Position numbers and translations under genes: made by a program. From assembly GCA_045596745.1 (NCBI GenBank), contig JAZODA010000051.1, forward strand, positions 1-64,000: a DNA stretch of 64,000 nt. The letters run 5' to 3'. The DNA is from RGIG3009 sp045596745 (GTDB taxonomy: Bacteria > Bacillota > Clostridia > Oscillospirales > Acutalibacteraceae). Under the pieces are notes generated by a model. The model was not told the origin of the DNA, did no database searches, and was given only the letters and a program-made list of their open reading frames with translations. Positions 34,972 through 43,844 of the stretch are shown piece by piece (within the stretch, counting starts at the first letter, position 1; the number at the start of each line of letters is the position of its first letter).

Positions 34972-36276
34972 ATGCCGAAGAACGACGAAACCAAACCGAT
35001 TTCCTGTTCTTTTTGCGGAAAGGCGCAGGATGAGGTCTACCGTTTAATCGCGGGCCCCGGCGTTTATATCTGCAACGAATGCATCGAGCTGTGTATGGAC
35101 ATTCTGGAGGACGGTGCGCACTTCTCGGGAAAACGTTCGTTGGATGGCGAGACTTCGTTTACGCTGCCGACCCCGAAAGAAATCAAAAAATCGTTGGATG
35201 AGTACGTCATCGGACAGGATGCCGCTAAGGTAGCGCTGTCGGTGGCGGTGTACAATCACTATAAGCGAATCTTCATGCAGAAGGACAGCGATGTGGAGAT
35301 TGGCAAGAGCAACGTGCTGTTGCTTGGTCCTACCGGTGTGGGTAAGACGGCACTGGCGCAAACGCTGGCAAAGGCTCTCAATGTGCCGTTCGCCATTGCG
35401 GATGCGACCACGCTGACCGAAGCCGGCTACGTCGGTGAAGACGTGGAAAACATTCTGCTCCGTTTGATCCAGGCTGCCGAAGGCAACGTGGAAAAAGCCC
35501 AGCGCGGTATCATCTACGTCGATGAAATCGATAAGATTGCCCGCCGCAGCGAGAATCCGTCTATCACCCGCGATGTCAGCGGCGAGGGCGTGCAGCAGGC
35601 GCTGCTGAAGATTCTGGAGGGTACGGTGTCCAATGTTCCCCCGAACGGTGGACGCAAGCATCCGCAGCAGGAGTTTATCCAGATTGATACCAGCAACATC
35701 CTGTTTATTCTGGGTGGTGCGTTCGACGGTATCGAAAAGATTGTTGAAAAGCGTGTTTCCTCCGGTGCGATGGGCTTCGGCAACGAAGTCAAGTCGAAGA
35801 AGGATCTGGATCAGGGCGAAATGTACCGCCAGGTCGTGCCGCAGGATCTTATCAAGTTCGGTTTGATTCCCGAACTGGTCGGTCGTATGCCGGTTATCAC
35901 GGCACTGCAGCCGCTGGATGTGGATGCGCTGATTCAGATTCTCAGCAAGCCGCGTAACGCTCTGCTTAAGCAGTACGTCAGTTTGCTGAAGATGGATGGC
36001 GTGGAGCTTGTTTTCGAGCCGGATGCGTTGGCGGCGGTTGCGGAAGAAACGCTCAAGCGCAATACCGGTGCACGTGGCTTGCGTTCGGTGATGGAAGAAT
36101 TGCTGACGGAGCTTATGTTCGCACTGCCCACCGATTACACGGTGGAAAAGGTCGTCATTACGCGTGCTTGCGTGCAGGATGGCGCTATGCCGGAGCTTAT
36201 CAAGAATCCGGAAAAGAAGCCCACCCGCATCAAGACACCCGGTAAAAAACCGGCTCGTCGTAAGGTGACGGCATAA
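34972..36276 (+). CDS. clpX: ATP-dependent Clp protease ATP-binding subunit ClpX
   Basis: A 434-residue AAA+ unfoldase. The N-terminal zinc domain has C-x2-C...C-x2-C (CSFCGKAQ, CNECIELC), Walker A is GPTGVGKTALAQT, Walker B IIYVDEID, and LVGRMPVI with the IGF-like contact loop region follows. The last 20 residues are a Lys/Arg/Pro-rich tail (KPTRIKTPGKKPARRK), longer and more basic than usual. It pairs with clpP directly upstream. Confidence 0.97.
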   Translation: MPKNDETKPISCSFCGKAQDEVYRLIAGPGVYICNECIELCMDILEDGAHFSGKRSLDGETSFTLPTPKEIKKSLDEYVIGQDAAKVALSVAVYNHYKRIFMQKDSDVEIGKSNVLLLGPTGVGKTALAQTLAKALNVPFAIADATTLTEAGYVGEDVENILLRLIQAAEGNVEKAQRGIIYVDEIDKIARRSENPSITRDVSGEGVQQALLKILEGTVSNVPPNGGRKHPQQEFIQIDTSNILFILGGAFDGIEKIVEKRVSSGAMGFGNEVKSKKDLDQGEMYRQVVPQDLIKFGLIPELVGRMPVITALQPLDVDALIQILSKPRNALLKQYVSLLKMDGVELVFEPDALAAVAEETLKRNTGARGLRSVMEELLTELMFALPTDYTVEKVVITRACVQDGAMPELIKNPEKKPTRIKTPGKKPARRKVTA

Positions 36277-36408
36277 CAATTCAATTCCGAAGGTCAGCAG
36301 TCGTCGCCGTTGTGCGCCCGGTTGCTGACTTTTCGCGCATTTCTCGACAACAATATTTGTTGTGTACCCGTTCGGTTGGAATGCCGGACAACAGGAGTGA
36401 AAGAAACC

Positions 36409-38745
36409 ATGAAATCAATACAAAATCGGATTTCCCGCGTGTCCACACTGCCGTTGCTTGCTTTGCGCGGCTTGGTGGTGTTTCCCGGTACAACGGTCAC
36501 CTTTGACGTGGGACGCGAAAAATCCATTGCTGCCTTGCACGAGGCGATGGGTGAGGATCAGTGCCTGTTTTTGGTCTCTCAAAAGGATGTTTCCGTAGAA
36601 GATCCCACCATCGAACAATTGCATAAAACCGGTGTTGTGGTACGTGTTCGTCAGGTGCTGCATATGCCGTCCAATACGCTGCGCATTATGGTGGAAGCGC
36701 TGTATCGCGCTCGCATTCGCACTGTGGTGCAAAACGAGCCTGTGTGTATGGTGGAGGTCAAGGAATGCCTGACCCGCCGTTTTACCGACGAGGCGGAAAG
36801 TATCGCGTATCGTCGTGAATGCCTGACGCTGTTCGAGCGTTACGCCATCCTTTCGGGTGAAATCGATGAAGATACCCGCCGTGCGGTTGCCGATGTTCGT
36901 GACACGGCGCAGATGGCGGATCGCATTACCGATCGTCTGCCTGCGTCTGTGGACGAAAAGCAGCCGATTCTGGATGCGGTGATGGCGGAAAACCGTTTGC
37001 AAAGCTTGCTGAAGTTGCTTGCCACCGAGGTGGATATCCTCGAACTTGAGCGCGGCATCGAAAAGCGCGTACAGGCGGCTATCGATAAAAACCAGCGCGA
37101 TTACTATCTGCACGAGCAGATGAAGGCGATTGCTTCCGAACTGGGCGATGAGGATGATCCGGTGGGGGAGGCGGAGGAACTGCGCCGCACCATCCGTGAA
37201 CGTCACCTGCCCGAAGAGGTGGAGCAGAAGCTGATTAAGGAATGTGACCGTCTTGCGAAGATGCCGTTCGGTTCGCACGAGGCAACGGTTGTGCGGCTGT
37301 ATCTGGACGCCTGTCTCGCGTTGCCGTGGGGCGTGTATTCCGAGGAACGGCTGAATTTGGACAGTGCCGCCACTATCCTGGATCGTGACCATTATGGCCT
37401 TAAAAAGGTAAAAGAGCGTATTCTGGAGCTGTTGGCGGTTCGTTGCCTGACCGGTGGCACCAAGGGGCAGGTCATCTGTCTGGTGGGCCCTCCCGGTGTC
37501 GGTAAGACGTCGATTGCTAAATCCATTGCGGAAGCGCTTGGCAGAACCTACGTACGCGTGTCGCTGGGCGGCGTGCGTGATGAAGCGGAAATCCGTGGTC
37601 ATCGTCGTACATATATCGGCTCCAAACCGGGTCGTATTGTCGAGGCGCTGACTCAGGCGAAGACTTCCAATCCGCTGATTTTGCTGGATGAGATTGATAA
37701 GCTGGCGGCGGCGCACAACGGCGATCCCTCTTCGGCGTTGCTCGAAGTGCTGGATACCGAACAGAACGTTGCGTTCCGCGACCATTATCTGGAGCTTCCG
37801 TACGATCTCTCGCAGGTGCTGTTTATCACCACCGCCAACAACGCGGATGAGATTCCTGCACCGCTGTATGACCGTATGGACGTTATTACGCTGTCGAGCT
37901 ATACGGCAGAGGAGAAGTTCCATATCGCGCGTGAGCATTTGGTGAAAAAGCAGCTCAAGCTGAACGGCCTTAACGGTCGCAAACTGCGTATCACGGATGC
38001 GTCGCTGCGTTTGCTGATTGATGGCTATACCCGTGAGGGTGGTGTGCGTAATCTGGAGCGCTGCATTGCCACGCTGTGCCGCAAATGCGCTCAGAAAATC
38101 GTATCGGGCGAAGCGGCTTCGCTTACCGTGCGTCCCGAAACGATGGAAGAGTATCTCGGTCCGCGTCGTTTCAAGGAAGATACCACCACGCGTTGTGACG
38201 AGGTTGGTGTTGTCAACGGCTTGGCATGGACCGCTGTGGGCGGTGAGACAATGCCGGTTGAAGTAGCTGTACTTGAGGGTACCGGCAAGGTGGAACTTAC
38301 CGGTTCGCTGGGCGATGTGATGAAAGAATCCGCCCGTGCTGCTATCAGCTACGTTCGTTCTCGCGCCGATCGTTGGAATATTGACGGCGATTTCTATAAG
38401 ACCAAGGACATTCATATTCACGTGCCGGAGGGAGCGGTTCCGAAGGATGGCCCCTCGGCAGGTGTGACGATGGCAACGGCGATGGTGTCGGCACTGACGG
38501 GCATTCCCGTGCGCCACGATGTGGCAATGACCGGCGAAATTTCGCTGCGTGGTCGAGTACTTCCCATCGGCGGCTTGAAAGAGAAATCGATGGCTGCGTA
38601 TCGTCATCACTTGACGACGGTGGTCATTCCGCAGGCCAACGAGCCGGATTTGGCAGAGTTGGATGAGGCGGTCAAAGGTAAGTTGCGGTTTGTGACCGCA
38701 AAAACTATGGATACCGTGATTGAAACGGCCCTGGTATCGCAGTGA
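36409..38745 (+). CDS. lon: ATP-dependent protease Lon
   Basis: A 778-residue LonA protease: N-terminal substrate-binding domain (LPLLALRGLVVFPG), AAA+ module with Walker A GPPGVGKTSIAKS and ILLDEIDK, and a C-terminal serine-lysine protease domain with catalytic Ser in KDGPSAGVTMA and Lys in GGLKEKSMAAYR. It degrades misfolded and regulatory proteins. The conserved N-terminus fixes ATG 36409, with ACAGGAG upstream, although the frame is open to 36310. Overlaps the engB leader by a few bases. Confidence 0.97.
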   Translation: MKSIQNRISRVSTLPLLALRGLVVFPGTTVTFDVGREKSIAALHEAMGEDQCLFLVSQKDVSVEDPTIEQLHKTGVVVRVRQVLHMPSNTLRIMVEALYRARIRTVVQNEPVCMVEVKECLTRRFTDEAESIAYRRECLTLFERYAILSGEIDEDTRRAVADVRDTAQMADRITDRLPASVDEKQPILDAVMAENRLQSLLKLLATEVDILELERGIEKRVQAAIDKNQRDYYLHEQMKAIASELGDEDDPVGEAEELRRTIRERHLPEEVEQKLIKECDRLAKMPFGSHEATVVRLYLDACLALPWGVYSEERLNLDSAATILDRDHYGLKKVKERILELLAVRCLTGGTKGQVICLVGPPGVGKTSIAKSIAEALGRTYVRVSLGGVRDEAEIRGHRRTYIGSKPGRIVEALTQAKTSNPLILLDEIDKLAAAHNGDPSSALLEVLDTEQNVAFRDHYLELPYDLSQVLFITTANNADEIPAPLYDRMDVITLSSYTAEEKFHIAREHLVKKQLKLNGLNGRKLRITDASLRLLIDGYTREGGVRNLERCIATLCRKCAQKIVSGEAASLTVRPETMEEYLGPRRFKEDTTTRCDEVGVVNGLAWTAVGGETMPVEVAVLEGTGKVELTGSLGDVMKESARAAISYVRSRADRWNIDGDFYKTKDIHIHVPEGAVPKDGPSAGVTMATAMVSALTGIPVRHDVAMTGEISLRGRVLPIGGLKEKSMAAYRHHLTTVVIPQANEPDLAELDEAVKGKLRFVTAKTMDTVIETALVSQ

Positions 38746-38762
38746 GAAAGGAGGCGGTAACG

Positions 38763-39347
38763 ATGAAAATCGAGTCCGCACAGTTTGAATTATCGGCCGG
38801 TCTCGGCAGTCAGTTGCCGCCCTGTACATTGCCTGAAGTGGCGGTTTCCGGCCGTTCCAACGTGGGTAAATCCTCGCTGATTAATCGTGTTCTGAACCGT
38901 AAATCGCTGGCGCGTACCAGCGCCACGCCCGGTAAAACCATCACGGTCAACTTCTATCGGTTGGATACGATGCGGCTGGTGGATCTTCCGGGTTACGGTT
39001 ACGCCAAGTTGTCTCACGCGGAGAAAAACCGCTTTTCGCAAGCAATCGGTCAGTATTTAGGCGATGACCGCGATTTGCGGCTGGTGCTTCAGCTGATTGA
39101 TATGCGGCACAAGCCGACGGCAGATGACCGTCAGATGCTGCAGTATCTGACCGAGTGCGGCGTTCCGTTTATGGTGGTGCTCACCAAATCGGACAAGCTT
39201 AACCGTACCGAGCGCGAAAAGCAGTTGCAGATGTTTGCAGAAGAGTTTTCCGAGTATGAGGGGTTGTATTATCTTCCGTTTTCCTCACTGTCCGGTGAGG
39301 GCGTGGAAGAGTTGCGTAATATCCTGGGCGAAGTTACCGAAGAATAA
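38763..39347 (+). CDS. engB: Ribosome biogenesis GTPase YsxC/EngB
   Basis: A 194-residue TRAFAC GTPase for 50S assembly. G1 GRSNVGKSSLINR, G2 region TSATPGKT, G3 DLPGYGYAK and G4 TKSDKL are all present. ATG 38763 has AAAGGAGG at eight bases; a GTG at 38742 overlapping lon is weaker. Lon-engB is a conserved Firmicute gene pair. Confidence 0.96.
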   Translation: MKIESAQFELSAGLGSQLPPCTLPEVAVSGRSNVGKSSLINRVLNRKSLARTSATPGKTITVNFYRLDTMRLVDLPGYGYAKLSHAEKNRFSQAIGQYLGDDRDLRLVLQLIDMRHKPTADDRQMLQYLTECGVPFMVVLTKSDKLNRTEREKQLQMFAEEFSEYEGLYYLPFSSLSGEGVEELRNILGEVTEE

Positions 39348-39364
39348 GGGAAAGGGTGTAGTTT

Positions 39365-39532
39365 ATGAACCGAGAGATGAAGAGCGAATACACGGCACCG
39401 ACTTTTGAATGGATGACTTTGACGGTAGAACCCTATTTGTTGGACTCCGGTCTGGATGTTGCTGATGGTGGTGGCGACGAACCCAGCATTTCGCCGCGCT
39501 CGACCAGCGGTACCTGGACACCTTGGGTCTGA
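39365..39532 (+). CDS. Orphan 55-residue peptide with YxxPxF motif
   Basis: A short frame with an AAAGGG site eight bases before the ATG. It begins MNREMKSEYTAPTFEWM, has an acidic glycine-rich middle (LDVADGGGDEP) and a Ser/Thr/Trp-rich end (STSGTWTPWV). It has no Cys and no signal peptide. Many gut Firmicutes have peptides of this style (charged start, YxxP, then a Gly/Ser-rich tail) of unknown function. The YxxPxF element resembles the leader motif bound by PqqD-like domains in lasso peptide systems. It follows engB by 17 bases and no clear terminator intervenes. Confidence 0.65.
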   Translation: MNREMKSEYTAPTFEWMTLTVEPYLLDSGLDVADGGGDEPSISPRSTSGTWTPWV

Positions 39533-39550
39533 TTTTTCAAATTTTTCCTG

Positions 39551-39580
39551 TTGGGTAATCCGAAACCATATGGGTATACT
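39551..39580 (+). promoter_or_regulatory. Possible promoter for the DUF1540 gene
   Basis: TTGGGT (39551-39556), 18-base spacer, TATACT (39575-39580). Confidence 0.45.
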
Positions 39581-39633
39581 ATCTTTGACGGATGCAATGT
39601 GTTCGTCGCAACGCAGTTGAAGGAGGTACCGGT

Positions 39634-39804
39634 ATGGAAAATACTTGCAAGGAAAACAAGGCGATTCAGTGTTCTGTGCAGCAGTGTCGCTATCATTGCA
39701 CGCAGGGCAACTACTGCTCTCTGAACTCGATTAAGGTGGGTACGCACGAAGCGAACCCGACCATGTGCGAGTGCACGGATTGCCAGTCGTTCGAGTGTAA
39801 ATAA
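39634..39804 (+). CDS. DUF1540 Cys-rich small protein
   Basis: A 56-residue protein with the DUF1540 pattern IQCSVQQCRYHCTQGNYCSLNSI and a second Cys group TMCECTDCQSFEC, spaced for metal binding. These proteins are frequent in spore-forming Clostridia, often in two-repeat versions; function is unknown, with a spore or metal role suspected. GAAGGAGGT precedes ATG 39634. It is monocistronic, ending at a strong terminator. Confidence 0.9.
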   Translation: MENTCKENKAIQCSVQQCRYHCTQGNYCSLNSIKVGTHEANPTMCECTDCQSFECK

Positions 39805-39810
39805 GCACAC

Positions 39811-39848
39811 AAAAAAGGGAGGAAACCTCGTGGTTTCCTCCCTTTATC
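39811..39848. terminator. Bidirectional terminator between the DUF1540 gene and dapB
   Basis: Perfect 14-base-pair stem (39814-39827 with 39832-39845), TCGT loop, A-run before and T-rich after; it serves both convergent genes. Confidence 0.9.
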
Positions 39849-39856
39849 TTTTGCGG

Positions 39857-40609
39857 TTATTTCATCAGGTCTTTCATCGTGTACAGACCGACAGGTTTGC
39901 CGATAAGGAACGCCGCGGCGCTTACCGCACCGGCAGCAAAAATCTCTTTCGACATAGCGGTATGCGATAGCGTGATGCATTCGTCGTGTCCCGCAAACAG
40001 GATTTCGTGCTCACCCACAATCGTGCCGCCGCGAACCGAGCTGAAGCCGATTTCGTGCGCACTGCGTTTCTCACGCACCGACTGACGGTCGTAAACGTAT
40101 TTGGGGGTATAGGAAAGTCCCTCGCCAACAGCATTCGCCAGCATCAGTGCCGTACCGGACGGCGCATCAACCTTTTGATTGTGATGCTTCTCGATAATCT
40201 CCACATCAAAGGTATTGCCCAGCACAGAAGCCGCTTTTTTGGCAAGTTCTGCCAGCAGGCTGACACCCAGCGACATATTGGCGCTGGAGAACACAGCCAC
40301 CTTTTGCGCGGCGTCCTGAACAGACAACACGTCTTCGTCAGACAGACCGGTGGTCGCAATCACCGCCGGGATGCCGTGGGTGGTGGCATACGCCAACACG
40401 CCGGGCAGGGCAGAGGGATGCGAAAAATCGATAATCACATCGGCTTCGATGTCGCAGTTGGCCGGGTTTGCATAGACGGGATATCCGGCAGTTGCTTCGG
40501 TGTTGCGGTCAAAGCCGGCAACAATCTCGCAGTCGCAGCGTTCTTTGACGCACGCCGTGATGGCGCGGCCCATTTTACCGTTGCAGCCGCAAACGATCAA
40601 CCTGATCAT
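39857..40609 (-). CDS. dapB: 4-hydroxy-tetrahydrodipicolinate reductase
   Basis: A 250-residue DapB that reduces HTPA to tetrahydrodipicolinate with NAD(P)H in lysine/diaminopimelate synthesis. MIRLIVCGCNGKMG is the nucleotide-binding start, DVIIDFSHPSAL follows, and IEKHHNQKVDAPSGTA holds the catalytic His/Lys. Last gene of the asd-dapA-dapB operon, 24 bases after dapA. In a spore former the pathway also feeds dipicolinate. Confidence 0.97.
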   Translation of the reverse strand: MIRLIVCGCNGKMGRAITACVKERCDCEIVAGFDRNTEATAGYPVYANPANCDIEADVIIDFSHPSALPGVLAYATTHGIPAVIATTGLSDEDVLSVQDAAQKVAVFSSANMSLGVSLLAELAKKAASVLGNTFDVEIIEKHHNQKVDAPSGTALMLANAVGEGLSYTPKYVYDRQSVREKRSAHEIGFSSVRGGTIVGEHEILFAGHDECITLSHTAMSKEIFAAGAVSAAAFLIGKPVGLYTMKDLMK

Positions 40610-40633
40610 ACAAACATCCTTTCTGTACAGCGT

Positions 40634-41518
40634 TTATACCAAAGAATAACGCTGTAATACCTTGTGCAGACGTTCTTTGGAAGCCTCATCCATCTCGCAC
40701 AGCGGGAGACGGCATTCGCCGACGTTCCAGCCCATCTGGTTCATAGCCTCTTTGACAGGGATGGGATTAACATCCATAAACAGCGCATTGGCAAGCTCGA
40801 GATATTCCAGTTGCAGTCGCAGGCTTTCTTCGGTATTGCCCTCGAACCACGCTGCACACAAATCGTGAACCACACGGGGGACAACGTTAGACAGCACCGA
40901 AATGACGCCCTTGCCGCCGAAAGACAGCGTGGGGACAATGAGGTCATCATTGCCAGAGTAAATCGGAATATCGCACAGCGACGCCAGTACTGCCGTTTCC
41001 GACAGGTTGTTGCTGGCCTGCTTGATGGCGTTAATCTGCGGAATCTTGTACAGTTCGGCAACCGTTTCCGGCTTGAGATTGACGCCGGTGCGGGAGGGAA
41101 CGTTATACAGAATCATCGGCAAATCAACAGAAGCGGCGATTTTGCTGTAATGAGCAATCAGACCGCGCTGTGAGGTCTTGTTATAATACGGCGTTACCAG
41201 AAGCAAACCGTCAGCACCCATCGCCTTGGACTCACGCGACATATAAATGGCGTGCTCGGTGTTGTTCGAACCGGTACCGGCAATCACCGGGACACGGCCG
41301 TTGGTTTGCTCAATCGCCACACGCAGGGCTTCGAGATGCTCGGCATCGTCCAGCGTGGGAGCTTCGCCCGTGGTTCCGACCGCCACGATGGCATCGGAGC
41401 CGTTTTCAATTTGGAAATCAATGAGCTCGCGGTATTTTTCGTAATTGATACTTCCGTCCGGATTCATCGGTGTGATGATTGCCACACCGGCGCCGGTGAA
41501 AATGGCCGGTTTACTCAT
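40634..41518 (-). CDS. dapA: 4-hydroxy-tetrahydrodipicolinate synthase
   Basis: A 294-residue DapA aldolase that condenses pyruvate with aspartate semialdehyde. Seen: GTTGEAPTLDDAEH, YMSRESKAMGADGLLLVTPYYNK without its ends, YNVPSRTGVNL with the catalytic Tyr, and NAIKQASNN carrying the Schiff-base Lys. AAAAGGAGGT precedes the ATG. It lies 25 bases after asd. Confidence 0.97.
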   Translation of the reverse strand: MSKPAIFTGAGVAIITPMNPDGSINYEKYRELIDFQIENGSDAIVAVGTTGEAPTLDDAEHLEALRVAIEQTNGRVPVIAGTGSNNTEHAIYMSRESKAMGADGLLLVTPYYNKTSQRGLIAHYSKIAASVDLPMILYNVPSRTGVNLKPETVAELYKIPQINAIKQASNNLSETAVLASLCDIPIYSGNDDLIVPTLSFGGKGVISVLSNVVPRVVHDLCAAWFEGNTEESLRLQLEYLELANALFMDVNPIPVKEAMNQMGWNVGECRLPLCEMDEASKERLHKVLQRYSLV

Positions 41519-41543
41519 ACGGTGACCTCCTTTTGGGGGTTAC

Positions 41544-42620
41544 TTAGTCCATGTAGCCTTCTGCGCACAGCAGCTCGGCGAGAAGAACAGCACCGCCGGC
41601 AGCGCCGCGCAGGGTGTTGTGGGACAGACCGACGAACTTGTAGTCATACTGCGAATCCTCGCGCAGACGACCCAACGAAATCGCCATACCGCCTTCCAGG
41701 CCGCGATGCAGGCGAGTCTGGGGCATATTGTCCTCTTCAAAGTAGTGCAGGAACTGCTTGGGCGCGCTGGGAAGATCCAGTTCCTGAGCGCGACCGCGGA
41801 AGGATGCCCAAGTCTCCAGAATTTCTTCGCGGGTGGGCTTCTTTTCAAACGAGCAGAACACAGCGGCGAAGTGGCCGTCGGTGACAGGCACACGCAGGCA
41901 CTGTGCGGTGAAAGCGGGGGAGGTGGCGGGGACGATAACACCGTCCTCTACGCGACCCCAGATTTTCAGCGGCTCCTGCTCGGATTTTTCCTCTTCACCG
42001 CCGATGTAGGGGATGAGGTTATCCACCATTTCGGGCCAACGCTCAAACGTCTTGCCTGCGCCGGAAATGGCCTGATAGGTGCACACCAGCGCTTTGGTGA
42101 CGCCAAACTTGGACAGCGGGAACAGCGCCGGAACATAGCTTTGCAGCGAGCAGTTGGACTTAACCGCGATGAAGCCTCGCTTGGTGCCCAGACGACGGCG
42201 CTGATAGGGGATGACCTCCACGTGGTCGGCATTGAGTTCCGGGATAATCATAGGAACATCCGCCGTGTTGCGGTGAGCGCTGTTGTTGGAAACCACCGGG
42301 CATTCGGCCTTGGCATACGCCTCTTCCAAAGCACGGATCTGATCCTTCGGCATATCGACAGCGCAGAAAACGAAGTCCGCCTTGGCGGCAACTTCTTCCA
42401 CGTTGGAAGCGTCGTAAACAATCATATCCTTCAGCGATTCCGGCAGAGGCGAGGTCATCGCCCAGCGGTCGCCGATGGCTTCTTCATACGTCTTTCCGGC
42501 AGAGCGTGGGCTGGCAGCGAGAACGCTGACATTGAACCACGGATGCTCGGCGAGCAAAGTGGCAAAGCGCTGACCGACCATACCGGTGCAGCCGATAATA
42601 CCGACGTTATAAGTTTTCAT
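41544..42620 (-). CDS. asd: Aspartate-semialdehyde dehydrogenase (archaeal/fungal-type)
   Basis: A 358-residue NADPH-dependent enzyme making aspartate semialdehyde. NVGIIGCTGMVGQRF is the nucleotide-binding loop, and the active Cys is in VKSNCSLQSY, followed by TYQAISGAGKTFERWPEM. The sequence is of the archaeal/fungal-like class rather than the short E. coli class. The conserved N-terminus and a GAAAGGATC site fix ATG 42620, although the frame is open to 42758. It leads the asd-dapA-dapB operon. Confidence 0.95.
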   Translation of the reverse strand: MKTYNVGIIGCTGMVGQRFATLLAEHPWFNVSVLAASPRSAGKTYEEAIGDRWAMTSPLPESLKDMIVYDASNVEEVAAKADFVFCAVDMPKDQIRALEEAYAKAECPVVSNNSAHRNTADVPMIIPELNADHVEVIPYQRRRLGTKRGFIAVKSNCSLQSYVPALFPLSKFGVTKALVCTYQAISGAGKTFERWPEMVDNLIPYIGGEEEKSEQEPLKIWGRVEDGVIVPATSPAFTAQCLRVPVTDGHFAAVFCSFEKKPTREEILETWASFRGRAQELDLPSAPKQFLHYFEEDNMPQTRLHRGLEGGMAISLGRLREDSQYDYKFVGLSHNTLRGAAGGAVLLAELLCAEGYMD

Positions 42621-42710
42621 ACAATTACGATCCTTTCCGGAAAGAAAATTTAGGGGGAGTATGCCGGAAAATGCAAGTTTTGAAATGCAAACAGAATCCC
42701 GGATATCCAC

Positions 42711-42739
42711 TTGACTTTTGTCGTCTACTATTGTAGCAT
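42711..42739 (+). promoter_or_regulatory. Promoter for queA
   Basis: TTGACT (42711-42716), 17-base spacer, TAGCAT (42734-42739). Its -10 overlaps the opposing asd promoter. Confidence 0.5.
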
Positions 42740-42758
42740 TATGTGGTGAAGATGTCAA
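42730..42758 (-). promoter_or_regulatory. Sigma-A promoter for asd-dapA-dapB
   Basis: On the minus strand TTGACA (42758-42753), 17-base spacer, TACAAT (42735-42730). The leader of about 100 bases is too short for a lysine riboswitch and none was recognised. Confidence 0.72.
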
Positions 42759-42800
42759 TAATAGCAGGGCGACCTTTGCCCAAACGGAGTACGATTTTTA

Positions 42801-43832
42801 ATGGAAATGAAACGACAGGATTTTTATTACGACCTTCCTGAGGAACTCATCGCGCAGGACCCGCTGGAACAGCGCGACAGTTCCCGTCTGCTGGTGCTGG
42901 ACAAAGCAACCGGTCAGCGTCAGGATAAGCATTTTTATGATATTGTTGACCTGCTTTCTCCCGGCGATTGCCTGATTCTTAACGACAGTCGAGTGCTGCC
43001 TGCGCGCCTTTACGGTTGCCGTAAGGAAACGGGCGCTGCGGTGGAACTGTTGCTTCTTAACCAGCGTGGCAAAGACGTTTGGGAAGTGCTGGCAGGCCCC
43101 GGTCGGAAAGCGCGCCCCGGCAATGTGCTTACCTTTGGTGACGGTGCATTGGATGCCGAGGTGCTGGAGATTCTCCCCGGCGGCAATCGCTTGGTAAAGT
43201 TTATCTACGAGGGTAATTTCTACACCTTGCTGGAGCGCATCGGTCAGATGCCGCTTCCTCATTATATTACGCACGAACTGAAAGATACAGAACGGTATCA
43301 GACGGTTTATTCCCGCGAACTCGGTTCGGCGGCTGCGCCGACGGCGGGACTCCATTTCACGCCGGAGTTGATGCAGCGTCTGCGTGATAAAGGCGTCAAC
43401 ATCGGTTTTGTCACGCTTCACGTGGGACTTGGCACGTTCCGTCCGGTGAAAGAGGAAAATATCCTGGATCACAAGATGCATTCCGAGCATTACGAACTGT
43501 CCGAAGAAACCGCCGAGCTCATCAATCGCACCCGCGCAGAGGGCGGTCGCGTCTTTGCCGTCGGAACGACCAGTTGCCGTACACTGGAAAGTGTGGGACT
43601 GACCGATGGCGTTGTTAAGGCGGCGGAGGGCTGGACCGAGATTTTCATTTATCCCGGCTATGAGTTCCAGGTGCTGGACGGACTTATCACCAACTTCCAT
43701 CTGCCGGAAAGTACGCTGATTATGCTGGTTTCCGCGCTGGCTGGACACAAGCTTACGATGGAAACGTACCGCTATGCGGTGGAGCAGCGGTACCGTTTCT
43801 TCAGCTTTGGCGATGCGATGATGATCCGATAA
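42801..43832 (+). CDS. queA: S-adenosylmethionine:tRNA ribosyltransferase-isomerase
   Basis: A 343-residue QueA that transfers and isomerises the ribosyl moiety of SAM onto preQ1-tRNA to give epoxyqueuosine. Diagnostic: DFYYDLPEELIAQ, LNDSRVLPARLYG, GSAAAPTAGLHFT, HVGLGTFRPV and TNFHLPESTLIMLVSA. It leads a queA-tgt-yajC cluster. No preQ1 riboswitch was recognised upstream. Confidence 0.97.
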   Translation: MEMKRQDFYYDLPEELIAQDPLEQRDSSRLLVLDKATGQRQDKHFYDIVDLLSPGDCLILNDSRVLPARLYGCRKETGAAVELLLLNQRGKDVWEVLAGPGRKARPGNVLTFGDGALDAEVLEILPGGNRLVKFIYEGNFYTLLERIGQMPLPHYITHELKDTERYQTVYSRELGSAAAPTAGLHFTPELMQRLRDKGVNIGFVTLHVGLGTFRPVKEENILDHKMHSEHYELSEETAELINRTRAEGGRVFAVGTTSCRTLESVGLTDGVVKAAEGWTEIFIYPGYEFQVLDGLITNFHLPESTLIMLVSALAGHKLTMETYRYAVEQRYRFFSFGDAMMIR

Positions 43833-43844
43833 AAGGAGTTAGTT

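Noticed and set aside
36283..36335. Possible terminator after clpX (GTCAGCA/TGCTGAC arms)
   Set aside because: Only a 7-base stem with a loop of about 23 bases and a short T-run; too weak to call.
36415..38829. Minus-strand open frame of 804 codons opposite lon
   Set aside because: Antisense of lon; the plus strand has intact AAA+ and protease motifs, while the shadow has no recognisable domain.
42621..42723. Lysine riboswitch upstream of asd-dapA-dapB
   Set aside because: The leader from the mapped promoter is only about 100 bases; a lysine riboswitch needs roughly 170-190.
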